Source of the DNA: Pedobacter caeni
GTDB lineage: Bacteria; Bacteroidota; Bacteroidia; Sphingobacteriales; Sphingobacteriaceae
DNA length: 64,000 bases
Direction of reading: 5' to 3'
NCBI RefSeq assembly: GCF_900129215.1
Contig: NZ_FQUQ01000004.1
Coordinates: 868,001 to 932,000, forward strand
In this document: positions 1 through 8,377 of the stretch, piece by piece
How the letters are laid out: each line of letters opens with the position of its first letter
Numbering within the stretch: the stretch's first letter is position 1
Notes under the pieces: generated by a model
The model's database searches: none
Told to the model about the DNA's origin: nothing
The model's input: only the letters and a program-made list of their open reading frames with translations
Made by a program: the position numbers and the translations under genes

Positions 1-749
1 GGCACTTTCTCGTTCTTGAAAGTGACCATGTGGAATTGATGGACCATCATTTTTTTCCAGATGGAAATTCGGGAATGGTTTTTCATTATGGAAGCCCTTT
101 TAAGCAACATCCCGACAGCTTTATTTATGGTCAGGTCAGTAAGTTCCGCCACATTCAGTCTACAGGTAAAATAGGAATGCTGATTGTCGTATTCCAGCCT
201 TACGGAAGCCACCTGCTGCTCGGAATTCCCGCACATGAGCTCAGTGATGAGCTGATTCCTTTGTCTGAACTCTGGAAGACAGCAGCCAGGGATCTGGAAG
301 AACAGGTCATCAGCGCTCCGGACAATGGCAAACGGATCCAAATTCTGGAAAACTTCCTCAGTAAAAAATCAGGACTCTGTTTAGAGGCAGATCCAATCAT
401 TACGCAAAGTCTGTCTATGATCTATGCCGATCATGGGCTCAGTCCCATCCATGAACTGAATAAAACACTTCAGGTCAGTGAAAGGCAACTGGAAAGAAAG
501 TTCAAAGCACACATTGGGGTTTCTCCTAAAAACTTTTCCAATATCATCCGCTTACAATTCTTTCTAAAGCTGTTCCGCACTACCTCATCTGAAAAAAACC
601 TGACCGAAATTGCCTATGAAAGTGGCTATTATGACCAGGCTCACCTGATCCGGGAATTCCGGAAAAACGTAGGGCTCAGTCCCGGCCAGTATATCTTTAA
701 AACAAACCGGCTGGCAGTTAACCTTGTTCAGCTCCCCCCTCTTTTATAA
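1..749 (+). CDS. AraC-family transcriptional regulator, 5' end outside window
   Basis: The reading frame is open from the left edge (codons from base 3) with no stop, so the true start lies outside the window; the GTG at 30 is only the first internal start-like codon. The N-terminal part resembles the DUF6597-type sensor domain common in AraC regulators (PDGNSGMVFHYG, later LLGIPAHEL). The last 100 residues form two helix-turn-helix units: one around QVSERQLERKFKAHIGVSP and a second around EIAYESGYYDQAHLIREFRK, ending in the usual GLSPGQY. It would bind DNA as a one-component regulator. The nitrilase gene starts 124 bases downstream on the same strand and is a plausible target, but that is inference from position only. 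Confidence 0.85.
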   Translation, partial: HFLVLESDHVELMDHHFFPDGNSGMVFHYGSPFKQHPDSFIYGQVSKFRHIQSTGKIGMLIVVFQPYGSHLLLGIPAHELSDELIPLSELWKTAARDLEEQVISAPDNGKRIQILENFLSKKSGLCLEADPIITQSLSMIYADHGLSPIHELNKTLQVSERQLERKFKAHIGVSPKNFSNIIRLQFFLKLFRTTSSEKNLTEIAYESGYYDQAHLIREFRKNVGLSPGQYIFKTNRLAVNLVQLPPLL

Positions 750-809
750 GCCATTTGGAAATAGCTGCTGCATGTCGGCTTTGTACAATTTTCTCCTTAT
801 ATTTTCTGA

Positions 810-817
810 TAGGTTTG
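810..817 (+). promoter_or_regulatory. Bacteroidota -7 box before the nitrilase gene
   Basis: TAGGTTTG matches the TAnnTTTG consensus of the Bacteroidota housekeeping sigma factor and lies 55 bases before the ATG at 873. No -33 TTTG is seen at the expected 19-21 base spacing, so the call rests on the -7 element alone. Confidence 0.4.
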
Positions 818-872
818 CTTCCACATCTTTTCCTGTCCGCAGTGCAGGCAAAGCAACATAAAAATTGAAACC

Positions 873-1826
873 ATGAAAGCACTAAAAATCGCAACCGCAC
901 AATTTGAAAACCGCAGTGGAGACAAAGACTATAACCTCAGCCGCATCAATGAGCTTTCTGCCCAGGCAGCAGCTTCAGGTGCAGAAGTCATCGCTTTTCA
1001 CGAATGCAGCATTACCGGATATACCTTTGCAAGAGGCCTGACCGAAGCACAAATGCTGGAGATTGCAGAATATATCCCTGATGGTTCTTCCATTCAGAAA
1101 CTCCAGGAAATCGCGAGGGCACACAACATCGTAGTGCTGGCAGGTTTATTTGAAAAAGACCGCAATGATGATCTGTTTAAGGCTTATGTAGCCGTAGACA
1201 AGAATGGCTTAATTGCCAAATACAGGAAACTTCATCCCTTCATTAATCCGCACTTAAAGCCCGGAAATGAATACGTCATCTTTGACTTGTACGGATGGAA
1301 ATGCAGCATATTGATCTGTTATGACAACAACATCATTGAAAATGTAAGGGCAACGACTTTGCTTGGTGCACAAATTATTTTCATGCCACATGTCACGATG
1401 TGTACCCCATCTACCCGTCCTGGAGCAGGATTTGTAGCCCCTGAATTGTGGGAAAACAAAGAAAAGGATCCAACCAGCCTACGCGCAGAATTTGACGGAT
1501 TGAAAGGAAGGGCCTGGCTAATGAAATGGCTTCCTGCCAGGGCTTACGACAATGCCGTTTATGCCGTATTCTCTAACCCCATAGGAATGGATGATGATCA
1601 GCTCAAGAACGGTTGTTCCATGATTGTTGATCCATATGGGGATATTATTGCGGAATGCCGTAAACTGGATGATGACATTGCCATTGCCCTCATCAGTCCG
1701 GAGAAACTGGAAAAAGCCGGAGGATCGCGATATATAAATGCCCGCAGACCCGATCTTTACCGGGACATCATCGGACAGGCACATGAATCCAGACAGCAGG
1801 TCGTCTGGCTAAACGAGCAGAAATAA
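873..1826 (+). CDS. nitrilase-family carbon-nitrogen hydrolase
   Basis: This 317-residue protein has the Glu-Lys-Cys triad of the nitrilase superfamily: E44 in AFHECSITGY, K119 in KYRKLHPF and C149 in ILICYDNN. The cysteine attacks a nitrile or amide carbonyl and releases ammonia or an amine. There is no signal peptide, so it should be cytoplasmic. The length is normal for the family, and the segment after the cysteine (GAQIIFMPHVT) is typical of the aliphatic amidase and N-carbamoyl hydrolase branches. The substrate cannot be read from the sequence. It follows an AraC regulator on the same strand and ends in a strong bidirectional terminator, so it is probably monocistronic. Confidence 0.9.
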   Translation: MKALKIATAQFENRSGDKDYNLSRINELSAQAAASGAEVIAFHECSITGYTFARGLTEAQMLEIAEYIPDGSSIQKLQEIARAHNIVVLAGLFEKDRNDDLFKAYVAVDKNGLIAKYRKLHPFINPHLKPGNEYVIFDLYGWKCSILICYDNNIIENVRATTLLGAQIIFMPHVTMCTPSTRPGAGFVAPELWENKEKDPTSLRAEFDGLKGRAWLMKWLPARAYDNAVYAVFSNPIGMDDDQLKNGCSMIVDPYGDIIAECRKLDDDIAIALISPEKLEKAGGSRYINARRPDLYRDIIGQAHESRQQVVWLNEQK

Positions 1827-1837
1827 CCGTTAAACAA

Positions 1838-1873
1838 AAAATGGGCCGGATGAGGAATCATCCAGCCCATTTT
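1838..1873. terminator. bidirectional intrinsic terminator
   Basis: Two 16-base arms (1838-1853 and 1858-1873) pair with one mismatch around a GGAA loop, with A and T tracts on both sides. It lies between the convergent nitrilase and META-domain genes and can serve both. Confidence 0.85.
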
Positions 1874-1889
1874 CGCTATAAAAATTGCT

Positions 1890-2963
1890 TTATTTAGTGA
1901 GCCCGAACATCAATACCAGACGATCATTCTGATACAGGTTCAGCGTCTGATCAGCCACATCAAAACGGAATTCTTTAGTTCCAAGCATGCCCAAAAATTT
2001 ACTTTCCAATGCACTTAAATTCTGATCCAGACAAGCACGTCGTGTACTTGCTGCAGGACCAAAAGTAATGGTTTCTTTTCCGGACTGGTAAGTACCAAAA
2101 TAGTTGTTGCATCCGGAATTACCACTGAAGCGCTGCTCAGCAGGACTGAAATTGATCGTTACAGGTGATTCTGTTTGTGTTTCTCCGTTCATCTGGATCA
2201 GTCTCCATTTGTAACTTGCAATAAATTTCCAGATGTCATTACCACCTTCCTCAGTTCCTCCTTTTCCATTGGAAAATTCTAATACGCTTTCATCTCCTTT
2301 ATAAAAGGTCATGGTGTTGGCTGTGTGCGCTACCCTGAATCTTTTATCGTTTAATGCCTGGGTATATTCGTATTCCAGTTTCATGACTTTATCATCAGAA
2401 CAAGCCATTAATGTAGAAGCTACATTTCCCATTTTAATCTCTCTGTTTTTCTGATCATAACTGAAACCACCAAAGATGGTGTTACAACCTGCTGAACCTG
2501 AAAACTTGTTGCCTTTTGCATCTAAAGTCAAATGAATTTTACTGATGCCAACCTCTTTTCCATTCATTCTTACCAGGCTCCATTTTTGTCCTGCTACAGC
2601 AGTCAGGTCGCTTTTTGATAAGTTAGCCACCGCAATTTTCTCCTTTTTGATGACCTTTTTCAGTTTGTACGTATAAATAGACGCATCAGCAGGAACATTC
2701 TTTCTTTTAGTACGGATCACAGAAAGGGTATAACGGTAACCTTCCTGGTGTTTAAAGCCCTGAATTTCGCTATAAAAAAACTCCCAGTTTTTACTATTCT
2801 TATATTTTACCTGCAGACAATTCATTGGACCCACTCCGGTACAGGCTGCCCTGTCTTCCTTTACTATCAGCCTGATAACTTCAGCAGCCATAGTACTTGA
2901 AATACTTCCCAGAACGATTAACAGGGACAAAATTCCCTTTTTTGTAATGATACTTTTTAACAT
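1890..2963 (-). CDS. secreted DUF4377 / double META-domain (HslJ-like) protein
   Basis: The start is set at the ATG at 2961-2963 because it opens a clean signal peptide (MLKSIITKKG, then a hydrophobic run ending TMAAE); the frame extends 20 codons further upstream without reason. The 357-residue product starts with a DUF4377-like segment (CTGVGPMNCLQVKY) and continues with two META domains, each with a GCN-type core (SAGCNTIFGGF and NSGCNNYFGTY) and a later conserved cysteine (STLMACSDD, STRRACLDQ). META domains occur in the heat-shock protein HslJ and in envelope proteins tied to antibiotic or stress tolerance. The function here is unknown, and the product probably acts in the periplasm or at the outer membrane. 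It lies downstream of a terminator and so probably has its own promoter. Confidence 0.8.
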   Translation of the reverse strand: MLKSIITKKGILSLLIVLGSISSTMAAEVIRLIVKEDRAACTGVGPMNCLQVKYKNSKNWEFFYSEIQGFKHQEGYRYTLSVIRTKRKNVPADASIYTYKLKKVIKKEKIAVANLSKSDLTAVAGQKWSLVRMNGKEVGISKIHLTLDAKGNKFSGSAGCNTIFGGFSYDQKNREIKMGNVASTLMACSDDKVMKLEYEYTQALNDKRFRVAHTANTMTFYKGDESVLEFSNGKGGTEEGGNDIWKFIASYKWRLIQMNGETQTESPVTINFSPAEQRFSGNSGCNNYFGTYQSGKETITFGPAASTRRACLDQNLSALESKFLGMLGTKEFRFDVADQTLNLYQNDRLVLMFGLTK

Positions 2964-3050
2964 TGTGTGTGTATTTATAATGTGTTTTAACCTTTGTCTG
3001 TTTAAGCAGACGTTATTATACATACAATTCTCACACCAAGTTCAAAAAAC

Positions 3051-3083
3051 AAAACGGCGGCCACCCAGGGTGACCGCCGTTTT
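3051..3083 (-). terminator. intrinsic terminator after the DUF4198 gene
   Basis: A GC-rich inverted repeat (AAAACGGCGG against CCGCCGTTTT, about 14 paired bases with one mismatch) sits 22 bases past the stop of the DUF4198-like gene. On the minus strand it runs into T-rich sequence, so it separates this operon from the META-domain gene. Confidence 0.8.
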
Positions 3084-3104
3084 TAAAACCATCTCATGGA
3101 CGAA

Positions 3105-3812
3105 TTAATTCACTGCAATATTCAATGTAGCGATGCGCTCAATACTTTCAAATTCAGCTCCGCTTACTTTTTCATTGTGGCCAGCTTCGAGGATATAACT
3201 TCCAGTCCATTCAGGAACAAAAACAGTTTTTCCATCAGCGCCTGTTTTTACCTGTTTCATCCATCCTGCAGGAGAAAATACGGATACATAAACATCGGCT
3301 GCCGGTACTGCTTTAAAATGACTGCTTAAGCTAATTTCTTTTCCTTTTTTCAGGGCTGCCAATGCATCTACAAAAACACCAAGCTCAGCTTTGTTGGCCA
3401 ATGCGGTATTACCTGTATTTGCTTTACCTACGCTTACCAATGCCGCAGCATTGAACTGATATTGTTTTTTACCAGCGATCTGTTTTACCGTATGGCTGAT
3501 GCTCAGGGTATACACCCCATCTGCTGCCGGAGTAAAGCTCGTTACAAAATGATCCTCTTTTGGTGTCACTTTCAATTGTTCTTTTTCTCCCTGAGGATTG
3601 ATCAGCCAAAGGCTGAATTCTTTGGTATCCGACCACCAGTCGGCCAGTTTCTCCGGATGATTCTCGCCAGGTTCACCATAGAAGATTTTTACTTCCTGAG
3701 CTGTTCCTTTTTTGCCATTTGCTACAGTTTTAATGTACAGGGCATGCGCAAATAATTGGTTTACGCTGAACATCAGGATCAGCGATAGGGCAAGTGTCTT
3801 TAATTTATTCAT
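3105..3812 (-). CDS. secreted DUF4198-like protein
   Basis: The product has 235 residues with a signal peptide (MNKLKTLALSLILMFSVNQLFA), after which the mature chain begins HALYIKT. An N-terminal histidine right after cleavage and the beta-rich layout (FTPAADGVYTLSISH, later FVPEWTGSYILEAGH) are typical of DUF4198/NikM-like periplasmic proteins linked to metal uptake. It begins 14 bases after the end of the PepSY membrane gene and shares its promoter, and the same pairing is common in Bacteroidota iron or metal loci. A role in handling metal or siderophore in the periplasm is inference; no TonB receptor is adjacent. Confidence 0.65.
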   Translation of the reverse strand: MNKLKTLALSLILMFSVNQLFAHALYIKTVANGKKGTAQEVKIFYGEPGENHPEKLADWWSDTKEFSLWLINPQGEKEQLKVTPKEDHFVTSFTPAADGVYTLSISHTVKQIAGKKQYQFNAAALVSVGKANTGNTALANKAELGVFVDALAALKKGKEISLSSHFKAVPAADVYVSVFSPAGWMKQVKTGADGKTVFVPEWTGSYILEAGHNEKVSGAEFESIERIATLNIAVN

Positions 3813-3826
3813 GGTTATTTTTGTAA

Positions 3827-5077
3827 TTAGGTAATACTTTCTTCAACTACAGCAGTCTTTTTAACGATAGGTTTAGCCTTGGCCACCTTGGTATTTTTTG
3901 GTTTCTTTTTCCGTTTACCCCACCAGATGATAAATCCGGTAATGGGTAACGAAGCACCGATCAGTGAGGCAAAAAAAGCAAGGAATTTACCCGGCAAACC
4001 CAATATGGAACCCACATGAATATCGTAATTCATTTTTCGGAGCTTTGTTGGAAAAGAGGCTTCAGAGAACTTTACATCATACACCGGATGTGCGGGAAAT
4101 TCTTTTAAAGTATGACGGTCAAAACTAAAGCTCATGTTGTCATAATACCGGCCTGCAGTAGGATAGATATAAATGTTGATTGCAGATTTCGCATCTGCAG
4201 TATCGGGATAACCATAATAGAAACCCTGTGCTTCGGGCACCTGTGTGATGACCTTTTTCCAGGCGAGGTCCATCGCTGTGCGGGAAGTATAAAACTTGTT
4301 CGCCTGCAAAGAATCAGATTTTACATCCTTGTAGTCAGGTAGCGTCTGTCCGGCTGAAGTTACCCAATACAGACCTTTGCTGTACCATTCAATCCCATAT
4401 ACCATCCCTGTCAGTCCTATTGCCAGGACAATGAACAAAGAATAAAATCCGAGCACATTATGAAAATCATAGTTTACCCTTTTAAATGAAGCACCCCATT
4501 TGATCTGGAAGCTCCGTTCCCGGGTACTTTTGGTCCATTTCTTTGGCCACCACAAAACAATTCCGGTAATTAACGTGATCACAAAGATCAGGGTGCTATA
4601 ATTAACGATAGGCCTTCCGATCTTGTAAGGCAACCATAAAAAACGATGTCCGCTAAGCACAAAACTAAAGAAATCTGTTTGTCCTTTTTCTTTCACTTCC
4701 TTCTTAACGAGTGCTCCGGTATAAGGATTGAGGTAAAGGGAAATGTTCCCTCTTCTTCCTTCTCCCAGCCCGACGGTAACCACTTTACCTTGTTGATAAG
4801 TCGCATAGCTCACCTTTTTATCCGGAAAGATTTTAGCAGCTGCATCTGATAACTGGGAAGGTGTCAGGACAGGTTTATCCTGTCTGGCAATATTAAATTC
4901 AGGGTTTACGAAAGATTTGATCTCGTCTATAAATACGTAAAGGCATCCCGTTACGCAAACGATCACCATGATGATTCCTGTAACCAGACCGAGCCAAAGG
5001 TGAAGCCAGGCAGAGATCCGGTAAAATAAGGAACGTGGGTGTTTTTTCTTCTTAGGGCTTGTCGTGTTGCTTGTCAT
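3827..5077 (-). CDS. PepSY-associated transmembrane protein, siderophore-reductase type
   Basis: The start is taken at the ATG at 5075-5077 (MTSNTTSPKKKKH), giving 416 residues with a basic cytoplasmic tail before the first membrane helix. The track start 42 bases upstream adds an unlikely MQLFYCRY extension. About four membrane segments are visible: LGLVTGIIMVIVCVTGCLYV, YSTLIFVITLITGIVLWW, VLGFYSLFIVLAIGLTGMVYG and a C-terminal AFFASLIGASLPITGFIIWWGKRKKK. A large periplasmic PepSY-rich region lies between them. Conserved histidines near helices (SGHRF, YDFHNVLG, YDIHVGS) fit heme-binding FpvG/PiuB-like ferric-siderophore reductases. It is the first gene of a two-gene operon with the DUF4198-like protein and has a strong promoter and a 170-base leader. 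Confidence 0.85.
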   Translation of the reverse strand: MTSNTTSPKKKKHPRSLFYRISAWLHLWLGLVTGIIMVIVCVTGCLYVFIDEIKSFVNPEFNIARQDKPVLTPSQLSDAAAKIFPDKKVSYATYQQGKVVTVGLGEGRRGNISLYLNPYTGALVKKEVKEKGQTDFFSFVLSGHRFLWLPYKIGRPIVNYSTLIFVITLITGIVLWWPKKWTKSTRERSFQIKWGASFKRVNYDFHNVLGFYSLFIVLAIGLTGMVYGIEWYSKGLYWVTSAGQTLPDYKDVKSDSLQANKFYTSRTAMDLAWKKVITQVPEAQGFYYGYPDTADAKSAINIYIYPTAGRYYDNMSFSFDRHTLKEFPAHPVYDVKFSEASFPTKLRKMNYDIHVGSILGLPGKFLAFFASLIGASLPITGFIIWWGKRKKKPKNTKVAKAKPIVKKTAVVEESIT

Positions 5078-5247
5078 CGGGCTCAGGCTAAAAATGTATC
5101 TGCAATAAAATAATTGCACGCTTGCCCCTCAACAAAAAATCTCTAAATTGCATTACTTTTAATTGTTCAAGGTTAAGAGTTCTTCACCCTCAGGTGATTC
5201 GCCGTACAGTTAGCGCTGTACGGCTATTTTTTTTCGCCATGTAATTG
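5078..5247 (-). promoter_or_regulatory. structured 5' leader of the PepSY/DUF4198 operon
   Basis: From the predicted transcription start near 5247 the message has about 170 untranslated bases, long for this window. Minus-strand RNA would form a 9-bp perfect hairpin (5201-5209 with 5216-5224), then a small CACC/GGTG hairpin (about 5186-5197), and a weaker CTCT...AGAG pairing. On the plus strand the large hairpin is followed by a run of T, so it also looks like a terminator for antisense transcription. No known riboswitch class was recognised. Confidence 0.35.
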
Positions 5248-5254
5248 GCATGGG

Positions 5255-5285
5255 CAAATATAACCTTATTTAGAATAGTTACAAA
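5255..5285 (-). promoter_or_regulatory. Bacteroidota promoter of the PepSY operon
   Basis: On the minus strand TTTG (5282-5285) is followed after exactly 19 bases by TATATTTG (5255-5262). This is a perfect match to the Bacteroidota -33/-7 consensus and predicts a start near 5247. It is the best promoter in the window. Confidence 0.8.
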
Positions 5286-5380
5286 TAAACCTGAGCTTTT
5301 TTATTTTAAAACTTTATGGCCAAAAAATTAAGGGAACTGATAATTGTCCTGAATGCCCCTTAAATAATTCTCTTTTGCCC

Positions 5381-5410
5381 TTTGTTGACGTTCAGATTAG
5401 GCTTACCTTG
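5381..5410 (+). promoter_or_regulatory. possible promoter of the SRPBCC gene
   Basis: TTTG (5381-5384) and TACCTTG (5404-5410) are 19 bases apart. The -7 element lacks one T of the consensus. The implied leader before the ATG at 5425 is very short. Confidence 0.4.
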
Positions 5411-5424
5411 AACAGAAAAAAGAG

Positions 5425-5847
5425 ATGGCTAACATAGAACATATCAACGTAATAAAGGCTCCTATAGCTAAAGTATACGAAGCACTGACCACAGAAGAAG
5501 GCCTTGCTGCAGTATGGACCAGTGAATTGAAAGTAAAACAAGAAGTCGGTTTTATCAATGAGTTCAGCTTTGGTGCTGAAACGGATTATTTTGAGATTAA
5601 GGCACTTGTTCCTAACCAGGGAGTGTTGTGGTATTGCATAAATTCCGATCCCCAATGGATAGGAACAAGTGTTTCTTTTGATCTGGAAGAAAAGAGAGGA
5701 AAAACGCATGTGACCCTGAAACAGACGGACTGGGCAGAGGTAACCGAGTTTTACCGGCATTGCAACTATAACTGGGCTTTTTTCCTCTATAGTCTTCAGC
5801 AGTATTGTGAAAACGGAAAAGGCATCAATTATCAGCAGCGCTACTGA
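5425..5847 (+). CDS. SRPBCC (AHSA1/START-like) domain protein
   Basis: This is a 140-residue single-domain protein. The opening IEHINVIKAPIAKVYEALTTEEGLAAVWTS is the classic first strand and helices of Bet v 1/START-like ligand-binding folds. The end, YNWAFFLYSLQQYCENGKG, matches the long C-terminal helix of the AHSA1-like branch. Such proteins bind hydrophobic ligands or act in toxin resistance and stress, and nothing specific can be inferred here. There is no signal peptide. Its stop codon directly abuts the stop of the convergent FAD oxidase with no base between, so no terminator fits between them and the two transcripts must overlap. Confidence 0.8.
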   Translation: MANIEHINVIKAPIAKVYEALTTEEGLAAVWTSELKVKQEVGFINEFSFGAETDYFEIKALVPNQGVLWYCINSDPQWIGTSVSFDLEEKRGKTHVTLKQTDWAEVTEFYRHCNYNWAFFLYSLQQYCENGKGINYQQRY

Positions 5848-7011
5848 TTAAATTCCCAGGATCTTCTTCATGCTGGCTTCGGTATAACCTGCACTTGCGG
5901 TCATACCTTTACCACCGATACAGGTACGGATATGGATACAATCCTCGATATCATACTCCAGAATATGCTCGGTAGGATGTTGCGGATAAAATCCCGCCCA
6001 GGTAGTAGCCATATCACGGAGGTTGAAATTCACAATCCGTTCCCCTTCTTTCATCATGAGCTCATTGATGTGTTGTTTCACATTAAAACCAAGCTCATCA
6101 AAATGATTCACATCAGCATATTCATGGGAATCACCGATGATAAAACTGCCGTCTTCTGCTTTTTTAAACAGGAGGTGAATTCCCCATTCTTTCAATTCCC
6201 TGTAATGTTCCGGGATGCTTAAATTCTTAAAGGAAGGACAATATTCTTCGAAACTCTCATACCTTCTGATGGTTAAACCAGTTAAAATATTGCCTTCAAG
6301 TTCCACTTTCGGCATAGGAACAGTACGCATCATCTGAAGTTTACTGATCACTTGCCCACTCTTTTCAAATAAGACAGGAAACAACAGTTTAAATTCATAG
6401 CCATTGCAAAGCACCGCTTTATCTGCACTATAAATATCTCCTCTGCTTAAACGAACTTCTGCTCCCTTTCCATTAGCTACGCAATCCACAACCGGCGAAT
6501 TGCACAGCAAGGTATACCCTTCAAATTTCCCGCGCATGAACTCCTGCAAGCGATAAATCATCGCAGTAGGGTCTACACTGATCTCCTGATCAAAAAGTAA
6601 AGCTTCTTTTGCATAGCTGCTTCTTATAGCAGGGTATCTAGTCAGAACCTGTTCTTTTCCCAGCAGTTGCTGAGTATAACCCAAAGTATCATAATGTGCT
6701 TTAAGTTCATGAATCAGATTTTGTTCTTCCTCATCTGAGGCAATGTATACACTTCCGTTTTTTCTTACAGAGATGTCAAATTCCTGTTGAATTTCCTGAT
6801 AGATCTCCAGACCACGAACCCCATAATCAAACCATACACCCGTCATTCCGGAAGGAATCACCTGACCAAAATTCCTTACCGTAGCACCTACCGGATAGTT
6901 GTCCTTTTCCAGTTGTAAAACTTTCTTTCCGTTTTTTAAGGCATGGTAAGCATGAAAAGTGCCTAATATTCCACCTCCAATTACAATCAGGTCATAATGT
7001 TTTGTATTCAT
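5848..7011 (-). CDS. TIGR03364-type FAD-dependent oxidase of phosphonate clusters
   Basis: The 387-residue protein opens with a Rossmann FAD motif (LIVIGGGILGTFHAYHAL, GxGxxG) and has the D-amino-acid-oxidase layout, ending RTCIGGKGMTASAGYTEASM, the usual second FAD contact. It resembles TIGR03364, a DAO-family group named for its repeated occurrence beside phosphonatase-like genes. Recent family work shows such enzymes oxidise 2-aminoethylphosphonate or its N-methyl forms to phosphonoacetaldehyde. Here it is the third gene of an operon behind a PhnX-like hydrolase and a transporter, 21 bases after the latter, which supports the same role. Substrate choice between the primary and N-methyl amine is not decidable by eye. 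Confidence 0.8.
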   Translation of the reverse strand: MNTKHYDLIVIGGGILGTFHAYHALKNGKKVLQLEKDNYPVGATVRNFGQVIPSGMTGVWFDYGVRGLEIYQEIQQEFDISVRKNGSVYIASDEEEQNLIHELKAHYDTLGYTQQLLGKEQVLTRYPAIRSSYAKEALLFDQEISVDPTAMIYRLQEFMRGKFEGYTLLCNSPVVDCVANGKGAEVRLSRGDIYSADKAVLCNGYEFKLLFPVLFEKSGQVISKLQMMRTVPMPKVELEGNILTGLTIRRYESFEEYCPSFKNLSIPEHYRELKEWGIHLLFKKAEDGSFIIGDSHEYADVNHFDELGFNVKQHINELMMKEGERIVNFNLRDMATTWAGFYPQHPTEHILEYDIEDCIHIRTCIGGKGMTASAGYTEASMKKILGI

Positions 7012-7032
7012 TTTTAAAATTTTAATGGTGAT

Positions 7033-8370
7033 TTATTCTGCGCCCCTTTTCACCTCCAGGCTCAATCCGGAGAGGGTAATATTACTTTCTTTTTTTTTAT
7101 TCTTTAAACTTTTCTGGCGGAAATACAGCAGAGAGAACATGCTGCAGGTTACCCCTACCACAGCCGCGATGACCGCACTCTGTCTGAAAAAATGACCCCA
7201 GCTGATTTCCGCATCTCCAAACTCTTTGAACAACAGAATGCTCACACTACCCAGGTATCCGATAGAATCCGCCACATACATCACGAAACCAATATTGCTT
7301 TTGTAATGGAAAGCAGCAATCATCCGCTCAAAGAAGATGGCATTGTAAGGAATATAAGCCATGTATAAGCCCATCCCCACCATGACCATCCATACCACCG
7401 GGCTGATGTAATGTGCATCAAAAAGTAAGGTTCCGATTCCGGTTAAGGCGCATCCGGCGATGATCATTCCGTGAATGATGATGAAGGCTTTCATGTTGTT
7501 CTTTACCAGGATCAGCATGCTCACCAGGAACAAGACTACCAGGGCAATGAAACCATCTATTTTGGTATAGATATGGTTGTCTGTTACGCCCAAGTCATGC
7601 CAGATCTCGACTTCAAAATTATCCCTCAGGTCGCGGATTACGGTCAGCACCACATAGATGATCACCGTGAGGATAATCCCCGGCAGGAAGTTCAGGAGGA
7701 ACTTTTTGCGTTGTGCCGCATCCATCGGTGCCCTTTTGGTTCTTAACAACTGATCTTCCTTCGTGGGTGGCGGCATGAGTTCCAGAAAGCCTACAAACAG
7801 CAATAATGGAATCACAAACAACAAACCGGTACAAAAAGGCATCCAGTATTCATTTACGGGAAAAATATCCATGATTGTCCTTGCTACTGTTTTAATAAAT
7901 CCCGAAGCAAAGATCAGGCTGACCGACAGAATGGCGCCCATGAACTCTGTATTGCGCCTTCCTTCCAGGTAGCTGAACACCAGCCCCCAGATCATTCCTA
8001 AAGGAAAACCATTGATCAACAGGAAAGCAATGTTCCAGGGAGCAGGAACCAGGGCAAAACCGAGCAGGGCTAACCAGGAGATCCCAATCAGCTTAAGGAT
8101 ACTTCTTCCCCTGTTCTTTCCTGAAGATTCTGCGATAAAACGAATGCCATAAAATTTGCTGAACGTATAACCCAATACCTGGGCAATCACCAGCCATACT
8201 TTATAATCAATCCCCAGATAGCTATGCTCATCAAAGGTGCCCGCCGTAAATGCTTTACGAAAAGCATACATACTCGTATAACAACCAAAGGCTGCTAAGC
8301 CAGCCAATATCGAGATATGACTATACGACCATCCGGCAACTTTGTTCCGGCAATGCTGTAAGAGGCTCAT
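7033..8370 (-). CDS. DUF5690 multi-pass membrane protein, MFS-like transporter
   Basis: The product has 445 residues with about 12 hydrophobic helices (for example HISILAGLAAFGCYTSMYAF, NIAFLLINGFPLGMIWGLVFSYL, FIALVVLFLVSMLILV) and a central cytoplasmic loop rich in charge (PPPTKEDQLLRTKRAPMDAAQRKK), the 6+6 layout of the major facilitator fold. I recognise it as the DUF5690 family, which is largely restricted to Bacteroidota and has no assigned substrate. It lies 7 bases after the PhnX-like gene and 21 before the FAD oxidase, so it is translated from the same message. Import of an aminophosphonate is the simplest reading of that context, and it is inference. Confidence 0.75.
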   Translation of the reverse strand: MSLLQHCRNKVAGWSYSHISILAGLAAFGCYTSMYAFRKAFTAGTFDEHSYLGIDYKVWLVIAQVLGYTFSKFYGIRFIAESSGKNRGRSILKLIGISWLALLGFALVPAPWNIAFLLINGFPLGMIWGLVFSYLEGRRNTEFMGAILSVSLIFASGFIKTVARTIMDIFPVNEYWMPFCTGLLFVIPLLLFVGFLELMPPPTKEDQLLRTKRAPMDAAQRKKFLLNFLPGIILTVIIYVVLTVIRDLRDNFEVEIWHDLGVTDNHIYTKIDGFIALVVLFLVSMLILVKNNMKAFIIIHGMIIAGCALTGIGTLLFDAHYISPVVWMVMVGMGLYMAYIPYNAIFFERMIAAFHYKSNIGFVMYVADSIGYLGSVSILLFKEFGDAEISWGHFFRQSAVIAAVVGVTCSMFSLLYFRQKSLKNKKKESNITLSGLSLEVKRGAE

Positions 8371-8377
8371 CCTGAAA

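Noticed and set aside
5120..5200. Minus-strand leader with CTGAG, TTGAAC and TAATGC segments resembling a TPP riboswitch (THI box)
   Set aside because: The order is partly right, but the 5' GGGGTGC part, the CTGATCTGG/CCAG pairing and the conserved spacing are missing, and the genes are not thiamine-related.
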